A stretch of 64,000 bases of DNA from Butyrivibrio sp. XPD2002 (GCF_000423945.1 NZ_AUIY01000001.1:62001-126000); one strand, 5' to 3'. Positions 24,841 to 34,504 are shown, counted from the stretch's first letter. Notes: generated by a model from the sequence alone, not told the origin. Numbers and translations: made by a program.

Positions 24841-25158
24841 ATGACCAAACTTTCATGCAAACTGGATGAGCTTCCGGATGAGGAAGAGATGTATGACCTT
24901 GCAGAGCTTTTTAAGGTCTTCGGTGATTCCACCAGAATCAGAATATTGTTTGCGCTATTTGCATCTGAGTTTTGCGTAAATGATCTTGCTGAGACTCTTG
25001 GAATGACACAGTCTGCAGTATCTCACCAGCTTAAGATCCTGAAGGTGAATCAGCTTGTGAAGAGCAGACGTGAAGGGAAGCAGATGTATTATTACCTGGC
25101 TGATGATCACGTAAGAACCATAATTTCCATGGGACGTGAGCATATAGAAGAAAAATAA
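24841..25158 (+). CDS. ArsR/SmtB-family zinc-responsive repressor
   Basis: A 105-residue winged-helix metal sensor. The recognition helix is ETLGMTQSAVSHQLKILK. The C-terminal helix contains D-x-H-x10-H-x2-E (in DDHVRTIISMGREHIEE), the exact alpha-5 zinc site of SmtB/CzrA. The CadC alpha-3 site is only partly present (Cys in EFCVND, second Cys replaced by Asn), so Zn(II) is the expected inducer. A longer frame opens at ATG 24796, but that codon lies inside the operator; ATG 24841 follows AAGGAG (24825-24830). It should repress itself and the downstream HMA and ATPase genes. Confidence 0.88.
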   Translation: MTKLSCKLDELPDEEEMYDLAELFKVFGDSTRIRILFALFASEFCVNDLAETLGMTQSAVSHQLKILKVNQLVKSRREGKQMYYYLADDHVRTIISMGREHIEEK

Positions 25159-25185
25159 ATAATTAAAAGAAAAGAGGAAAAAACT

Positions 25186-25401
25186 ATGAAAAAGACCTAC
25201 AAATGTGAAGTTGATTGCGCTAACTGTGCAGCAAAGATGGAAGAAGCTATTAACAAGATCGATGGTGTTAAGAATGCAAGAGTTAATTTCATGACTCAGA
25301 AGCTTACACTTGAGGCTGATGATGAGAGATATACAGAGATTCTTGATGCTGCAGTTAAGGCCTGCAAGAAGGTTGAACCTGATTGTGAGATTGAGATCTA
25401 A
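25186..25401 (+). CDS. Free-standing heavy-metal-associated (HMA) domain protein
   Basis: A 71-residue ferredoxin-like metal carrier. The metal-binding loop is VDCANCAAKM (DCxxC), the variant found in the N-terminal domain of ZntA/CadA zinc exporters, where the Asp helps bind Zn or Pb. The adjacent P-type ATPase lacks its own N-terminal HMA domain, so this protein is probably that domain encoded apart, delivering metal to the pump. It lies 27 bases after the repressor gene and 43 before the pump, with SD AGAGGA. Confidence 0.88.
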   Translation: MKKTYKCEVDCANCAAKMEEAINKIDGVKNARVNFMTQKLTLEADDERYTEILDAAVKACKKVEPDCEIEI

Positions 25402-25444
25402 ATTTTATATAAATAGTTAAGAACAGCATTACGAGGCAGACATT

Positions 25445-27373
25445 ATGACTAAGAAAATGAAGAAAACCAGAAACAGAATAATAGCAGTACTGATTGCTTT
25501 TGCAGCTCTTTTGGTTGCAGAGCATACGGGCCTTTTAGATAAGCTTCCCTGGCCGGCAGTTTTTGTTATATATCTTATTCCCTATCTTGTGATAGGATAC
25601 GATGTTTTAAGGAAGGCCTTTATCAATATATCTCATGGCCAGGTATTTGATGAGAATTTCCTTATGATGATTGCGACCTTTGGAGCCTTTGCAATTGGTG
25701 AGTATTCAGAAGCACTGGCAGTTATGCTGTTCTATCAGATAGGCGAGCTTTTCCAGAGCTACGCTGTTGGTAAATCAAGGGCATCCATAACTGAGCTTAT
25801 GAGTATTGCTCCTGAATATGCCAATGTGATTCAAGATAATGGCGATATCGAGGAGACAGATCCTGAGGATGTTCAGATTGGAACAATGCTGCTTATCAAG
25901 CCCGGTGAAAAGATTCCGATCGACGGTATCGTAACTGAGGGAGATTCCTTCGTTGATACATCAGCGATTACAGGAGAGTCTGTTCCAAGAAGAGCTTCTG
26001 AGGGAAGCGAAGTAATTAGTGGCTGCGTTAATAAGGACAGCGTTCTTAAGATCCGCACTACCAAGAACTACGAGGATTCAACAGTTTCCAAGATTCTTGA
26101 GCTTGTTGAAAATGCAAGCAACAAGAAATCAAGGATGGAAAATTTTATAACAAGGTTTGCGAAGTACTACACACCTGTTGTTACAATCGGCGCTGTTTTA
26201 CTTGCGGTTATTCCGCCGCTCCTTGGTATGATGCCTCTTTCTGATTCAGTAAAAAGAGCATGTATTTTCCTTATAGTTTCATGTCCCTGTGCACTGGTTA
26301 TATCCGTTCCTCTTGGATTCTTTGGAGGAATCGGAGCAAGCTCCAAAATGGGTATTCTTGTTAAGGGAAGTAATTATCTTGAAGCAATTGCCGAAGCAAG
26401 CACACTCGTTCTTGATAAGACAGGAACCATAACAAAGGGAGAGTTTAAGGTAACAGAGATTCTTCCTGCAAATGAAAACGTTACAAAGGAAGAGATAATA
26501 TGCATTGCTGCAGGAGCTGAGAAGTTTTCAACTCATCCTATAGCAAGATCCGTGATGGAATATCACGAGGAGATGCATAAAAAAAATAACGAGAGCCTTG
26601 GAGACGATAATACTGTGCTTTCAGACATCAGGGAAGTTCCCGGGCACGGCATTACAGCAAGCTTTCAGAATGAGACCATCTATGTCGGTAATGCAAAGCT
26701 TCTTAGAGACAATAACATAGAATTTAGTGAATCCGATAAGCCCGGAACCATTATTTATGTGGCAAAGGGAAAACTTTTTCTTGGAACAATCATAATATCT
26801 GATACAATAAAAGAAGGTGCAGCAGAGTCTATTTCACTGGCTAAAAGAGCCGGAGTTTCAAAGGTCGTAATGCTGACCGGAGATAACGAGGATACTGCTA
26901 AGGCTGTAGCGGATAAGGTTGGAATAGATCAGGTTTATGCACAGCTGCTGCCCGCTGATAAGGTGGAAAGAGTAGAGAAGCTTCTTGAAGATAATAATAG
27001 CGGCAAGGTTGCATTTGTCGGTGACGGTGTTAACGATGCTCCTGTTTTGATGAGAGCCGATGTGGGAATTGCCATGGGAAGTATGGGTTCCGATGCTGCT
27101 ATTGAAGCTGCGGATATTGTCCTTATGGATGATGACATCAGCAAGATTTCCGCAGTAATTCAGATCGCCAGGAAGACACTGAGAATAGTAAAAGAAAACA
27201 TAGTCTTTGCTCTTTTCGTGAAAATATTGATACTGTTTCTTGGCGCAATTGGATTTGCTACCATGTGGATGGCAGTTTTCGGAGATGTTGGCGTAGCTGT
27301 AATAGCAATTCTTAATTCCATGAGGGCCATGAAATGGACGAAAGAGGACATGAATGGCAAAGTCAGAGCTTGA
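25445..27373 (+). CDS. Zn2+/Cd2+/Pb2+-exporting P1B-type ATPase (ZntA/CadA-like)
   Basis: A 642-residue heavy metal pump. The membrane metal site is SCPCALVISVP (CPC at residues 280-282), the phosphorylation site is LDKTGTITKG (Asp324), with TSAITGESVP in the actuator domain, STHPIARSV (the HP motif) in the nucleotide domain and VGDGVNDAPVL in the hinge. These mark a P1B-2 type Zn/Cd/Pb exporter. It has no N-terminal HMA domain and begins directly with basic residues and the first helices; the HMA module is the preceding gene. It overlaps the next gene by 20 bases. Confidence 0.93.
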   Translation: MTKKMKKTRNRIIAVLIAFAALLVAEHTGLLDKLPWPAVFVIYLIPYLVIGYDVLRKAFINISHGQVFDENFLMMIATFGAFAIGEYSEALAVMLFYQIGELFQSYAVGKSRASITELMSIAPEYANVIQDNGDIEETDPEDVQIGTMLLIKPGEKIPIDGIVTEGDSFVDTSAITGESVPRRASEGSEVISGCVNKDSVLKIRTTKNYEDSTVSKILELVENASNKKSRMENFITRFAKYYTPVVTIGAVLLAVIPPLLGMMPLSDSVKRACIFLIVSCPCALVISVPLGFFGGIGASSKMGILVKGSNYLEAIAEASTLVLDKTGTITKGEFKVTEILPANENVTKEEIICIAAGAEKFSTHPIARSVMEYHEEMHKKNNESLGDDNTVLSDIREVPGHGITASFQNETIYVGNAKLLRDNNIEFSESDKPGTIIYVAKGKLFLGTIIISDTIKEGAAESISLAKRAGVSKVVMLTGDNEDTAKAVADKVGIDQVYAQLLPADKVERVEKLLEDNNSGKVAFVGDGVNDAPVLMRADVGIAMGSMGSDAAIEAADIVLMDDDISKISAVIQIARKTLRIVKENIVFALFVKILILFLGAIGFATMWMAVFGDVGVAVIAILNSMRAMKWTKEDMNGKVRA

Positions 27374-29309
27374 ACTTATCCAGTATTTAATGAGAATTAT
27401 CAGTCATAAGAGCGGTGATGTCTGCAAGGTTACTTACACTCCTCAGAAGATTGCATTCCCTAAGAGTGCAGAAGGAGAGACAACTCTTCCAAGATCCACA
27501 CCGGAGGAGCAGGGCGTAGACAGCGCCTTTATTGAAAAGCTATTTAGGACTTTATATAACAACAACAGCTGCCATATGCATAAGATCATGGTAGTGAGGA
27601 ACGGATATGTAATTGGTGAATGTGCCTTTAAGCCCTTTGATATGGATTACTGGCATGTTACCCATTCCATGTGCAAAAGTGTAACAGGAATGGCTATAGG
27701 TCTTCTTGTTTACGAAGGAAAAATTAAATTAGACGACAAAATTGAAGATATATTCGGAAAGAAAGGCCCTCTGCAGATCTTCTTTTCCAAGGGACTTACA
27801 GTCAGACACCTCCTTACAATGAGTAGCGGTGTCGAGTTTAATGAATCGGGATCAGTCCTTGTCAATGACTGGAGAAAACAGTTCCTTGAATCACAGACGA
27901 AGTTCACGCCGGGAACAGCCTTTGAGTATAATTCAATGAATTCATACATGCTCTCGGCAATAGTGACGGAAGTTACAGGCGAGAGCATGTTTGATTATCT
28001 AAAGCCAAGAATTTTCGAGCCTCTTGGAATAAAGAGGGTATATTGGGAGAGCTGCCCCCAGAATATAAATAAGGGTGGCTGGGGAATGTACCTTAGAGCA
28101 GAGGATATGGCTAAGCTTGGTCAGCTGTATCTGAATAAGGGCATGTATGATGGAAAGCGGATTCTTCCTGAAGAGTGGGTTGAGGAAGCAACACAGGCGC
28201 ACATGGCAACCGGTGAAGTGACAGCTCCCGGTTATGGCTTCCAGCTATGGACCAGCAGCTCGAGACTTGGTGCTTACACCTTTAATGGAATGCTCGGACA
28301 GAATGTATACATATTCCCTGATGTAAACATGATGGTAGTTACAAATGCGGGAAATGAGGATCTGTTCCAGAAGGGCAATATGTCTCAGACAGTTCACAGG
28401 CTGATGTCAGAGCTTGAGGTTCAGGATGCACCTATACCTGTTACACAGGAGGTAAGATGTAAGCAAAGCAGCCTTGGAGAATTTATAAGGATGGCTGAGG
28501 ACATACCTGAATGCAGAACTGTTATTGCAGGCGGAGGCTGGAATAAAAAGAAGAAAAGAAATACCTGTGGCATGAGCCCTAAATTCAGATATCATCTTAT
28601 GAAGTGCATTGATGGCGTAACCTATGACATGGATGATAAGGGTGTTGGCTTTATGCCGATACTGCTACAGATTTTACACAATAATCACACCGATGGAATT
28701 AAATCAGTCGGCTTTAAACTGGATGAAAGAACCGGTTCGTTTTTCCTTCTTATCACAGAGGGCGAAACTGTTCATGAGATAAAGTGCGGCTTTGACGGCT
28801 TCAGGGCAGTTACAGAGATAGATGAGCATGGTGAGATATATGCGATTTCAACTGTGTCAGAGTTTTCTATAGATGAATACGGAAGACCTGTACTTAGAAA
28901 CGAATTCTATCTGCTCGAAGATTCTACCTGCAGAGTTATGAACATATACTTTGGGAAAAGAGAGCCGCTGGAGCATAATACCGGATTCACCCTGGAAAAA
29001 ACAGATGTTCCGGAAAATATTGGTATTAGATTCGACGAGGTTCCGGGAAGCGGAATGCTCATGAGAATACTTAACCAGTTCGGACATTTAGAGCTGGGAA
29101 AGGGAATGAGCGGTTTTGTTTTAAACAGGCTTTCCGATTTTGGAGCGATAGATGCGCTGATGATGGCCATCACTGTTGCTGTAAGACCTAAACTGCATGG
29201 CAGAATACATGACAAAGACGGCAGTCTGGGGTATGATAATATAGATGAGCTTCCGGAGGAGGCTTATCTTATCTCAGATGAAGATGATGCAATTATGGAG
29301 GATGATTAA
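27354..29309 (+). CDS. Serine hydrolase of the beta-lactamase class C/PBP4* family with extra C-terminal domain
   Basis: A 651-residue protein. Residues about 45-365 form the beta-lactamase (PF00144) domain, with the SxxK motif SMCK (Ser105, Lys108) in HVTHSMCKSVTGMAIG and the Tyr motif in FEYNSMNSYML (Tyr192). There is no signal peptide, so it is probably cytoplasmic and an esterase or amidase rather than a true beta-lactamase. The C-terminal 280 residues are not recognised and appear to hold beta-rich repeats. The ATG is inside the last codons of the ATPase gene (20-base overlap), so translation is coupled to metal efflux; why is unclear. Confidence 0.82.
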   Translation: MAKSELELIQYLMRIISHKSGDVCKVTYTPQKIAFPKSAEGETTLPRSTPEEQGVDSAFIEKLFRTLYNNNSCHMHKIMVVRNGYVIGECAFKPFDMDYWHVTHSMCKSVTGMAIGLLVYEGKIKLDDKIEDIFGKKGPLQIFFSKGLTVRHLLTMSSGVEFNESGSVLVNDWRKQFLESQTKFTPGTAFEYNSMNSYMLSAIVTEVTGESMFDYLKPRIFEPLGIKRVYWESCPQNINKGGWGMYLRAEDMAKLGQLYLNKGMYDGKRILPEEWVEEATQAHMATGEVTAPGYGFQLWTSSSRLGAYTFNGMLGQNVYIFPDVNMMVVTNAGNEDLFQKGNMSQTVHRLMSELEVQDAPIPVTQEVRCKQSSLGEFIRMAEDIPECRTVIAGGGWNKKKKRNTCGMSPKFRYHLMKCIDGVTYDMDDKGVGFMPILLQILHNNHTDGIKSVGFKLDERTGSFFLLITEGETVHEIKCGFDGFRAVTEIDEHGEIYAISTVSEFSIDEYGRPVLRNEFYLLEDSTCRVMNIYFGKREPLEHNTGFTLEKTDVPENIGIRFDEVPGSGMLMRILNQFGHLELGKGMSGFVLNRLSDFGAIDALMMAITVAVRPKLHGRIHDKDGSLGYDNIDELPEEAYLISDEDDAIMEDD

Positions 29310-29311
29310 AT

Positions 29312-30136
29312 ATGGCAAATGAGATTTTTGAAAAAGTTAACAGCTGCGTAGAAGCAATCAGAAAGGTTACTGATTTTCAGCCCAGAGTTGCCATTACTCT
29401 TGGCTCAGGACTTGGCAACTATGCAGAGCAGATAGATGTTAAGTGTGAGATTTCCTATTCAGATATTCCGGGCTTCCCTGTTTCAACAGTTCCCGGACAT
29501 GCAGGAAAATTCATCTTTGGTTATGTAGGAAAAGTTCCGGTAGTTTGCATGAAGGGCAGAGTTCACTTTTATGAAGGCTACGATATAAGTGACGTGGTTC
29601 TTCCTGCAAGAGTTATGAGCAGACTTGGCGCAGAGATTCTTTTCCTTACAAATGCTGCCGGTGGCATAAACTACACATTTGATTGTGGTGACCTTATGCT
29701 CATTAACGATCATATTTCAGTGTTTGTAAGAAACCCTCTTATCGGACCTAATATCGAAGAGTTTGGAACAAGATTCCCGGATATGAGCTGTGTATATGAT
29801 AAGGAGCTTCGTGAGATCATTCTTGAGACAGCACTTAAAAACAAGATTCCGCTCAAGCAGGGTATCTACGCTCAGCTGACAGGGCCTTCCTTTGAGTCTC
29901 CTGCCGAGATACGCATGCTCAGAACTCTCGGAGCTGATGCTGTCGGCATGAGCACGGTTGTAGAAGCCATCGCCGCAAGACATATGGGAATGAGAGTATG
30001 TGGTATTTCATGTATAAGTAACCTCGCTGCAGGTATGTTAAATGAACCCCTTTCTCATGAAGATGTGCAGAAGGCTGCAGACAAAACCGGACCTCTTTTT
30101 GAGAAGCTTGTAACCGAGTGCGTTAAGAAATTTTAA
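29312..30136 (+). CDS. Purine nucleoside phosphorylase (PNP-I)
   Basis: A 274-residue trimeric-type PNP that splits purine nucleosides with phosphate. Motifs: ITLGSGLGNYAEQI, FPVSTVPGHAGK, MKGRVHFYEGYD, FLTNAAGGIN, and AQLTGPSFESPAEIRML followed by GADAVGMSTVVEA. These match inosine/guanosine PNP (PunA/DeoD-I). It starts two bases after the hydrolase stop and is followed 26 bases later by an amidohydrolase of the MTA/SAH deaminase class. The pair could turn methylthioadenosine to methylthioinosine and then to hypoxanthine. Confidence 0.94.
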   Translation: MANEIFEKVNSCVEAIRKVTDFQPRVAITLGSGLGNYAEQIDVKCEISYSDIPGFPVSTVPGHAGKFIFGYVGKVPVVCMKGRVHFYEGYDISDVVLPARVMSRLGAEILFLTNAAGGINYTFDCGDLMLINDHISVFVRNPLIGPNIEEFGTRFPDMSCVYDKELREIILETALKNKIPLKQGIYAQLTGPSFESPAEIRMLRTLGADAVGMSTVVEAIAARHMGMRVCGISCISNLAAGMLNEPLSHEDVQKAADKTGPLFEKLVTECVKKF

Positions 30137-30162
30137 TTAAGACCATGGAGAAGGAAAACGGG

Positions 30163-31470
30163 ATGAGAATCAGATTTTACAATGCAAAAATACTTACAAT
30201 GAAAGATGGACAGGATATCTTCGAGGGTGAGCTTTGGGTAAGCGGGAATAAGATAATCTTCTGCGATACCAATGAACAGATAGAGAACTACTACAAGGAA
30301 AATCCCAACACAATGCTGGTGTTTGACAGAGAGATAGACTGTAAAGGTAATCTTCTTATGCCCGGCTTTAAAAATGCGCATACTCATTCCGGTATGACGC
30401 TGCTTAGGTCAAAGGCTGATGACCTGCCGCTTGCAGACTGGCTTAATAAGCAGATTTTCCCTGTAGAGGCCAAGCTTACTGCAGAGGATATTTATCACCT
30501 TACAAAGCTTGCAATACTTGAGTATTTGGATGGTGGTATTACATCCATTTTTGATATGTATCTTACACCTCAGTCAATAGCTGATGCCTGCAGAGATGCA
30601 GGTATGAGATGTGCTCAGGTCAGCGCCGTGAATAATTTCAGCCAGTCACCTGAGCTGGTTGAGGAGATGTATAACACTCTGAATGGAAGGGATGAGTACA
30701 ACTCATATTTCATTGGCTTTCATGCAGAATATACCTGCTCTAAGGAGCTTCTTGAGAAAATAGCAGAGCTCTCACATAAGTACAAGGCACCTGTATTTAC
30801 TCACATTTCAGAAACTGCAGGTGAGGTTGCAGGATGCAGGGAAAGATATGGGATGAGCCCTGTGGAGTTCCTTGACAGTCTTCAGATGTTTGATTACGGC
30901 GGAGGCGGATATCACCTTGTTCATACTGATGAGAAGGACATGGATATCCTGAAAAAGCGCGGACTCTATGTTGTAACAAATCCCGGTTCAAATACAAAGC
31001 TTGCAAGCGGAATTGCTCCTATTAACGATTACTTAAAGAGAGGAATTCCTGTAGCGATTGGTACTGACGGACCTGCAAGTAACAATGCTCTTAGCATGTT
31101 CAGAGAGATGTTCCTTGTAACAGGACTTGGTAAGCTTCGTGAAAATGATGCCGCATGTATTGATGCTATGGAAGTTCTTAAGATGGCTACAGTTAACGGC
31201 GCAAGAGCAATGGGACATAATAACGCAGATGCTCTTGAGCAGGGCAAGCTTGCTGACATTATCATGATTGATCTGCACAAGCCTAATATGCAGCCTGTTA
31301 ACAATATCGCCAAGAACATTGTCTATAGTGGTGACACCTCAAATGTAATTCTTACAATGATCGGTGGAATTATCAGATACGAGAACGGTAATTATAATAT
31401 CGGTGTAAGCCCTGATGAGATCTACGCAAAGGCAGAAGAAATCAAGCAGAGAATAAGTAAAGAACTATAA
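30163..31470 (+). CDS. mtaD: Amidohydrolase, 5'-methylthioadenosine/S-adenosylhomocysteine deaminase type
   Basis: A 435-residue TIM-barrel metal-dependent deaminase. Ligands are visible in order: AHTHSGMTLL (HxH), FHAEYTCS, THISETAGEV and GTDGPASNNALSMF, with the leading PGFKNAHTH typical of the cytosine-deaminase-like subtype. The family deaminates MTA, SAH or adenosine to the inosine analogue. An ATG at 30145 exists, but ATG 30163 has GGAGAAGG (30147-30154) at correct spacing and gives the usual N-terminus. Directly downstream of PNP, which supports a nucleoside-salvage role. Confidence 0.87.
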   Translation: MRIRFYNAKILTMKDGQDIFEGELWVSGNKIIFCDTNEQIENYYKENPNTMLVFDREIDCKGNLLMPGFKNAHTHSGMTLLRSKADDLPLADWLNKQIFPVEAKLTAEDIYHLTKLAILEYLDGGITSIFDMYLTPQSIADACRDAGMRCAQVSAVNNFSQSPELVEEMYNTLNGRDEYNSYFIGFHAEYTCSKELLEKIAELSHKYKAPVFTHISETAGEVAGCRERYGMSPVEFLDSLQMFDYGGGGYHLVHTDEKDMDILKKRGLYVVTNPGSNTKLASGIAPINDYLKRGIPVAIGTDGPASNNALSMFREMFLVTGLGKLRENDAACIDAMEVLKMATVNGARAMGHNNADALEQGKLADIIMIDLHKPNMQPVNNIAKNIVYSGDTSNVILTMIGGIIRYENGNYNIGVSPDEIYAKAEEIKQRISKEL

Positions 31471-31489
31471 ATATTATCGAGGAGAGTGT

Positions 31490-33181
31490 ATGACAGCTGG
31501 GATGATTTTGGGTATTATAGGAGCATTTATCCTTATAATATTTCTTCTGGGGGTAAAAAATTCAAGAGATGAAGGCAGACGCTTTAGAAAGAAGTGCGCA
31601 GACGAATATGGTTCTGCGCCTTCGTCTTGTATAAAGAAGGAAAGAGACAGTTTAAGCGGTTTTTATAACGCTAACAAAAAGGATTTTTTCATTGATGATA
31701 TAACCTGGAATGACCTTATGATGGATGAGGTTTACGACAGGATTAACTATTGTGAGACATCCTCGGGTGAGGAGTACCTTTACTATATGCTGAGGTGCCC
31801 GGAAATAGAAAATGAAGATGCCTTTTCAAAAATGGAAAAGAGCCTTGGGGTTCTTAAAGATAATGCTGATGAGCGGATACTCCTTAAGGAAAGCCTCCAC
31901 AAGGTTGGAAGGATGGGCAGGTATTCAATCTGGGAATATCTGAAGCTTCTTGATAATGCAAAGACAGGCTATACCGGCCTGGAAATGGTTATTCTTTTTC
32001 TGTATGTATTTTCAATTGTTGTGATGGCAACGTATAATTTCACAATGGGCTTTTGCCTGTTTACATTGCTTCTTTGTGTAAACATGATGGCATACTTTAA
32101 GATCAAAGCATCTATCGACCCGTATCTAGCCACCTTTTCATACGTTCTAAGACTTATAAGAGGTGCAGGCGAGCTGAAGGGCATTAAGTCAGAGGCTTTC
32201 GGGGATGAGATTAAAAAGATAGCTGAATATGAGAATAACCTAAAGGGCTTTAAAAGAGGCTCCTGGATTCTCATGTCTGCCGGAAGAGCTACCGGCTCCT
32301 CAAATCCCTTTGATGTGATTCTTGATTATGTGAGAATGGCGACACATCTTGATCTTGTAAAATATCATTCAATGCTTAGAAAGCTAAAGAATGAAATAGA
32401 AAGCGTATATGGATTAACAACGCTTATAGGCTACATTGATGCCTGTGTGTCTATAGATTATTACAGAGCTTCCTTGAAGAATGGATACTGTATCCCGGAG
32501 TTCTCAAGGAATTCTGATTATGTTATTGCTGAGGGAAGACATCCTCTTATGGATGAGCCTGTTGCCAATTCATTTACCGCAAAAAGAGGATTTCTTATAA
32601 CCGGTTCAAACGCATCAGGTAAATCTACATTTCTTAAGATGTGTGCGATAAACAGCGTTTTTGCACAGTCAATCCATACCTGCCTATGTAAGGAATACAG
32701 GGCTCCGCTTTACAGAGTTTATACCTCCATGGCACTTAAGGATGACCTTAAGCTTGGAGACAGCTATTACATGGTGGAGATAAAATCTCTTAAGCGTATC
32801 CTTGATGCGGCAGGCTTCTTCAATGCGCCGGTGCTCTCATTTATAGATGAGGTTTTACGCGGAACCAATACGGTTGAGCGTATAGCAGCTTCCTCAAAAA
32901 TTCTGGAGTACTTCGCAGGTAACAAAGGCGGTATGATGTGCTTTGCGGCAACACATGATGGTGAGCTGTCCGAAATTTTAGGAGAGCTTTATGATGTTCA
33001 TCATTTTGAGGGCGAGATGAAGGAAGGAGATGTCCTTTTCGATTACCTTCTTAAGGATGGTCCTGCCACCAAAAGAAATGCCATCAGTCTTTTAAGGACA
33101 ATTGGCTACAACGAGAGCATAGTTGATGAGGCCGAGAAAATGGCTGCAAGATTTGAAGATAAAGGAATTTGGAATTTATGA
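31490..33181 (+). CDS. MutS-like ATPase with N-terminal membrane segments
   Basis: A 563-residue protein. The C-terminal 210 residues are a MutS-type ATPase: Walker [16 protein letters not shown] (Gly372-Ser379), Walker [21 protein letters not shown], and the conserved FAATHDGEL. The N-terminal part lacks the mismatch-binding domain. Instead it has a membrane segment at about residues 4-23 and two more at about 163-205, so the protein appears membrane-anchored with the ATPase in the cytoplasm. It is not the mismatch repair MutS or MutS2. The family occurs in Firmicutes and Bacteroidetes (from memory) but its role is unknown. It overlaps rnhA by four bases. Confidence 0.82.
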   Translation: MTAGMILGIIGAFILIIFLLGVKNSRDEGRRFRKKCADEYGSAPSSCIKKERDSLSGFYNANKKDFFIDDITWNDLMMDEVYDRINYCETSSGEEYLYYMLRCPEIENEDAFSKMEKSLGVLKDNADERILLKESLHKVGRMGRYSIWEYLKLLDNAKTGYTGLEMVILFLYVFSIVVMATYNFTMGFCLFTLLLCVNMMAYFKIKASIDPYLATFSYVLRLIRGAGELKGIKSEAFGDEIKKIAEYENNLKGFKRGSWILMSAGRATGSSNPFDVILDYVRMATHLDLVKYHSMLRKLKNEIESVYGLTTLIGYIDACVSIDYYRASLKNGYCIPEFSRNSDYVIAEGRHPLMDEPVANSFTAKRGFLITGSNASGKSTFLKMCAINSVFAQSIHTCLCKEYRAPLYRVYTSMALKDDLKLGDSYYMVEIKSLKRILDAAGFFNAPVLSFIDEVLRGTNTVERIAASSKILEYFAGNKGGMMCFAATHDGELSEILGELYDVHHFEGEMKEGDVLFDYLLKDGPATKRNAISLLRTIGYNESIVDEAEKMAARFEDKGIWNL

Positions 33182-33666
33182 ATGTGACAATATATTCAGA
33201 CGGATCAGCAAGAGGAAACCCGGATGGACCGGGCGGATACGGAACCGTTATACAGTTTGTTGATTCAAAGGGTGAGCTCCATGAAAAGGAATTAAGTGCT
33301 GGGTACGATAAGACAACAAATAACAGAATGGAGCTTATGGGAGCGATAATGGGGCTTGAAGCCTTAAACAGACCCTGCGTAGTGGATCTCTATTCAGACT
33401 CCAAGTATGTAATTAGTGCTTTTAATGAAAACTGGATAAACGGCTGGCTTAAGAAAAACTGGAAAAAGTCTGACGGAAAGCCTGTTAAAAATGTTGAGCT
33501 CTGGAAGAGACTTCTTGAAGCTGCAGGAAGACATCAGGTCACCTGGCACTGGGTTAAGGGACATGACGGACATCCGGAAAACGAGAGGTGCGACAGTCTT
33601 GCAACGACTGCTGCCGATAGCCCTTCTGATGAGCTTCTCCATGATGATGGCGGAGATCTTAGATAG
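33178..33666 (+). CDS. rnhA: Ribonuclease HI
   Basis: A 162-residue RNase H type 1 that cuts RNA in RNA-DNA hybrids. Catalytic carboxylates are visible: Asp in [11 protein letters not shown], Glu in [10 protein letters not shown], Asp in DLYSDSKYV and the last Asp in [12 protein letters not shown]; the His loop is [13 protein letters not shown]. The NPDGPGG variant of the usual NPGPGG has one extra residue. ATG 33178 overlaps the MutS-like stop in an ATGA junction; a TTG three codons earlier is less likely. Confidence 0.93.
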   Translation: MNVTIYSDGSARGNPDGPGGYGTVIQFVDSKGELHEKELSAGYDKTTNNRMELMGAIMGLEALNRPCVVDLYSDSKYVISAFNENWINGWLKKNWKKSDGKPVKNVELWKRLLEAAGRHQVTWHWVKGHDGHPENERCDSLATTAADSPSDELLHDDGGDLR

Positions 33667-33726
33667 CGTAAAATGAACTAATTACCGTAAAAGGCAATTT
33701 TTGTCAAAAAGTTAGCATGATATGAA

Positions 33727-33756
33727 TTGAAAATACTCCCTAAAATATGATATTAT
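33727..33756 (+). promoter_or_regulatory. Promoter of the transaldolase gene
   Basis: -35 TTGAAA (33727-33732), 18-base spacer ending in TGA, -10 TATTAT (33751-33756). The leader is about 60 bases. The gap 33667-33820 holds nothing else that I can identify. Confidence 0.7.
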
Positions 33757-33820
33757 TTTAATAGTGTGAAAAATAGTTTAGAAAAAGCTTAAATAAATTT
33801 TAAGCGGAATGGAGTGTATT

Positions 33821-34471
33821 ATGAAATTCTTCTTGGATACTGCTAACGTTGAAGACATTAAAAAAGCAAATGACATGGGCGTTATCTGCGGTGTTACAAC
33901 AAACCCTTCTCTTATCGCAAAAGAGGGCAGAGATTTTAATCAGGTTGTTGCAGAGATCGCTTCTATCGTAGATGGTCCTATAAGTGGCGAGGTTAAGGCT
34001 ACAACAGTTGATGCTGAAGGCATGATCAAAGAGGGCCGCGAGATTGCTAAGATCCACAAGAACATGGTAGTTAAGATTCCTATGACAGAAGAGGGACTTA
34101 AGGCTTGCCACACACTTGCAGCTGAGGGTATCAAGATCAACATGACTCTTATCTTCACAGCTAACCAGGCTCTTCTTGCAGCAAGAGCAGGCGCTGCATT
34201 TGTTAGTCCTTTCCTCGGAAGACTTGATGATATCAGCACAAGAGGAACAGACCTTATTTCTGAGGTTGCACAGATATTTGACCTTCACGGTATCGATACA
34301 GAGATCATCGCTGCATCTGTTCGTCATCCTATGCACGTTACAGATTGCGCACTTGCAGGTGCACACATTGCTACAGTACCTTATGGCGTTATCGCTCAGA
34401 TGGTTAATCATCCTCTTACAACTGCCGGAATTGAGAAGTTCCAGAAGGATTATAAGGCAGTTTTTGGCTGA
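33821..34471 (+). CDS. Transaldolase / fructose-6-phosphate aldolase family (small type)
   Basis: A 216-residue short transaldolase, the TalC/FSA-like class common in Firmicutes. It should transfer a dihydroxyacetone unit in the non-oxidative pentose phosphate pathway. Features: [30 protein letters not shown], the Schiff-base lysine in [33 protein letters not shown] and [14 protein letters not shown] 33821 is preceded by GGAG at 33811-33814; the in-frame ATG at 33809 lies before the SD. It has its own promoter and terminator and codon use consistent with high expression. Confidence 0.94.
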   Translation: MKFFLDTANVEDIKKANDMGVICGVTTNPSLIAKEGRDFNQVVAEIASIVDGPISGEVKATTVDAEGMIKEGREIAKIHKNMVVKIPMTEEGLKACHTLAAEGIKINMTLIFTANQALLAARAGAAFVSPFLGRLDDISTRGTDLISEVAQIFDLHGIDTEIIAASVRHPMHVTDCALAGAHIATVPYGVIAQMVNHPLTTAGIEKFQKDYKAVFG

Positions 34472-34504
34472 GAAAACCTGGCGAGGTATTGCCTGGCCTA
34501 GTTT

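Noticed and set aside
33800-34411. Minus-strand open frame of 203 codons, very Cys-rich
   Set aside because: It mirrors the transaldolase gene; the Cys and Ser richness is a product of the complementary codons.
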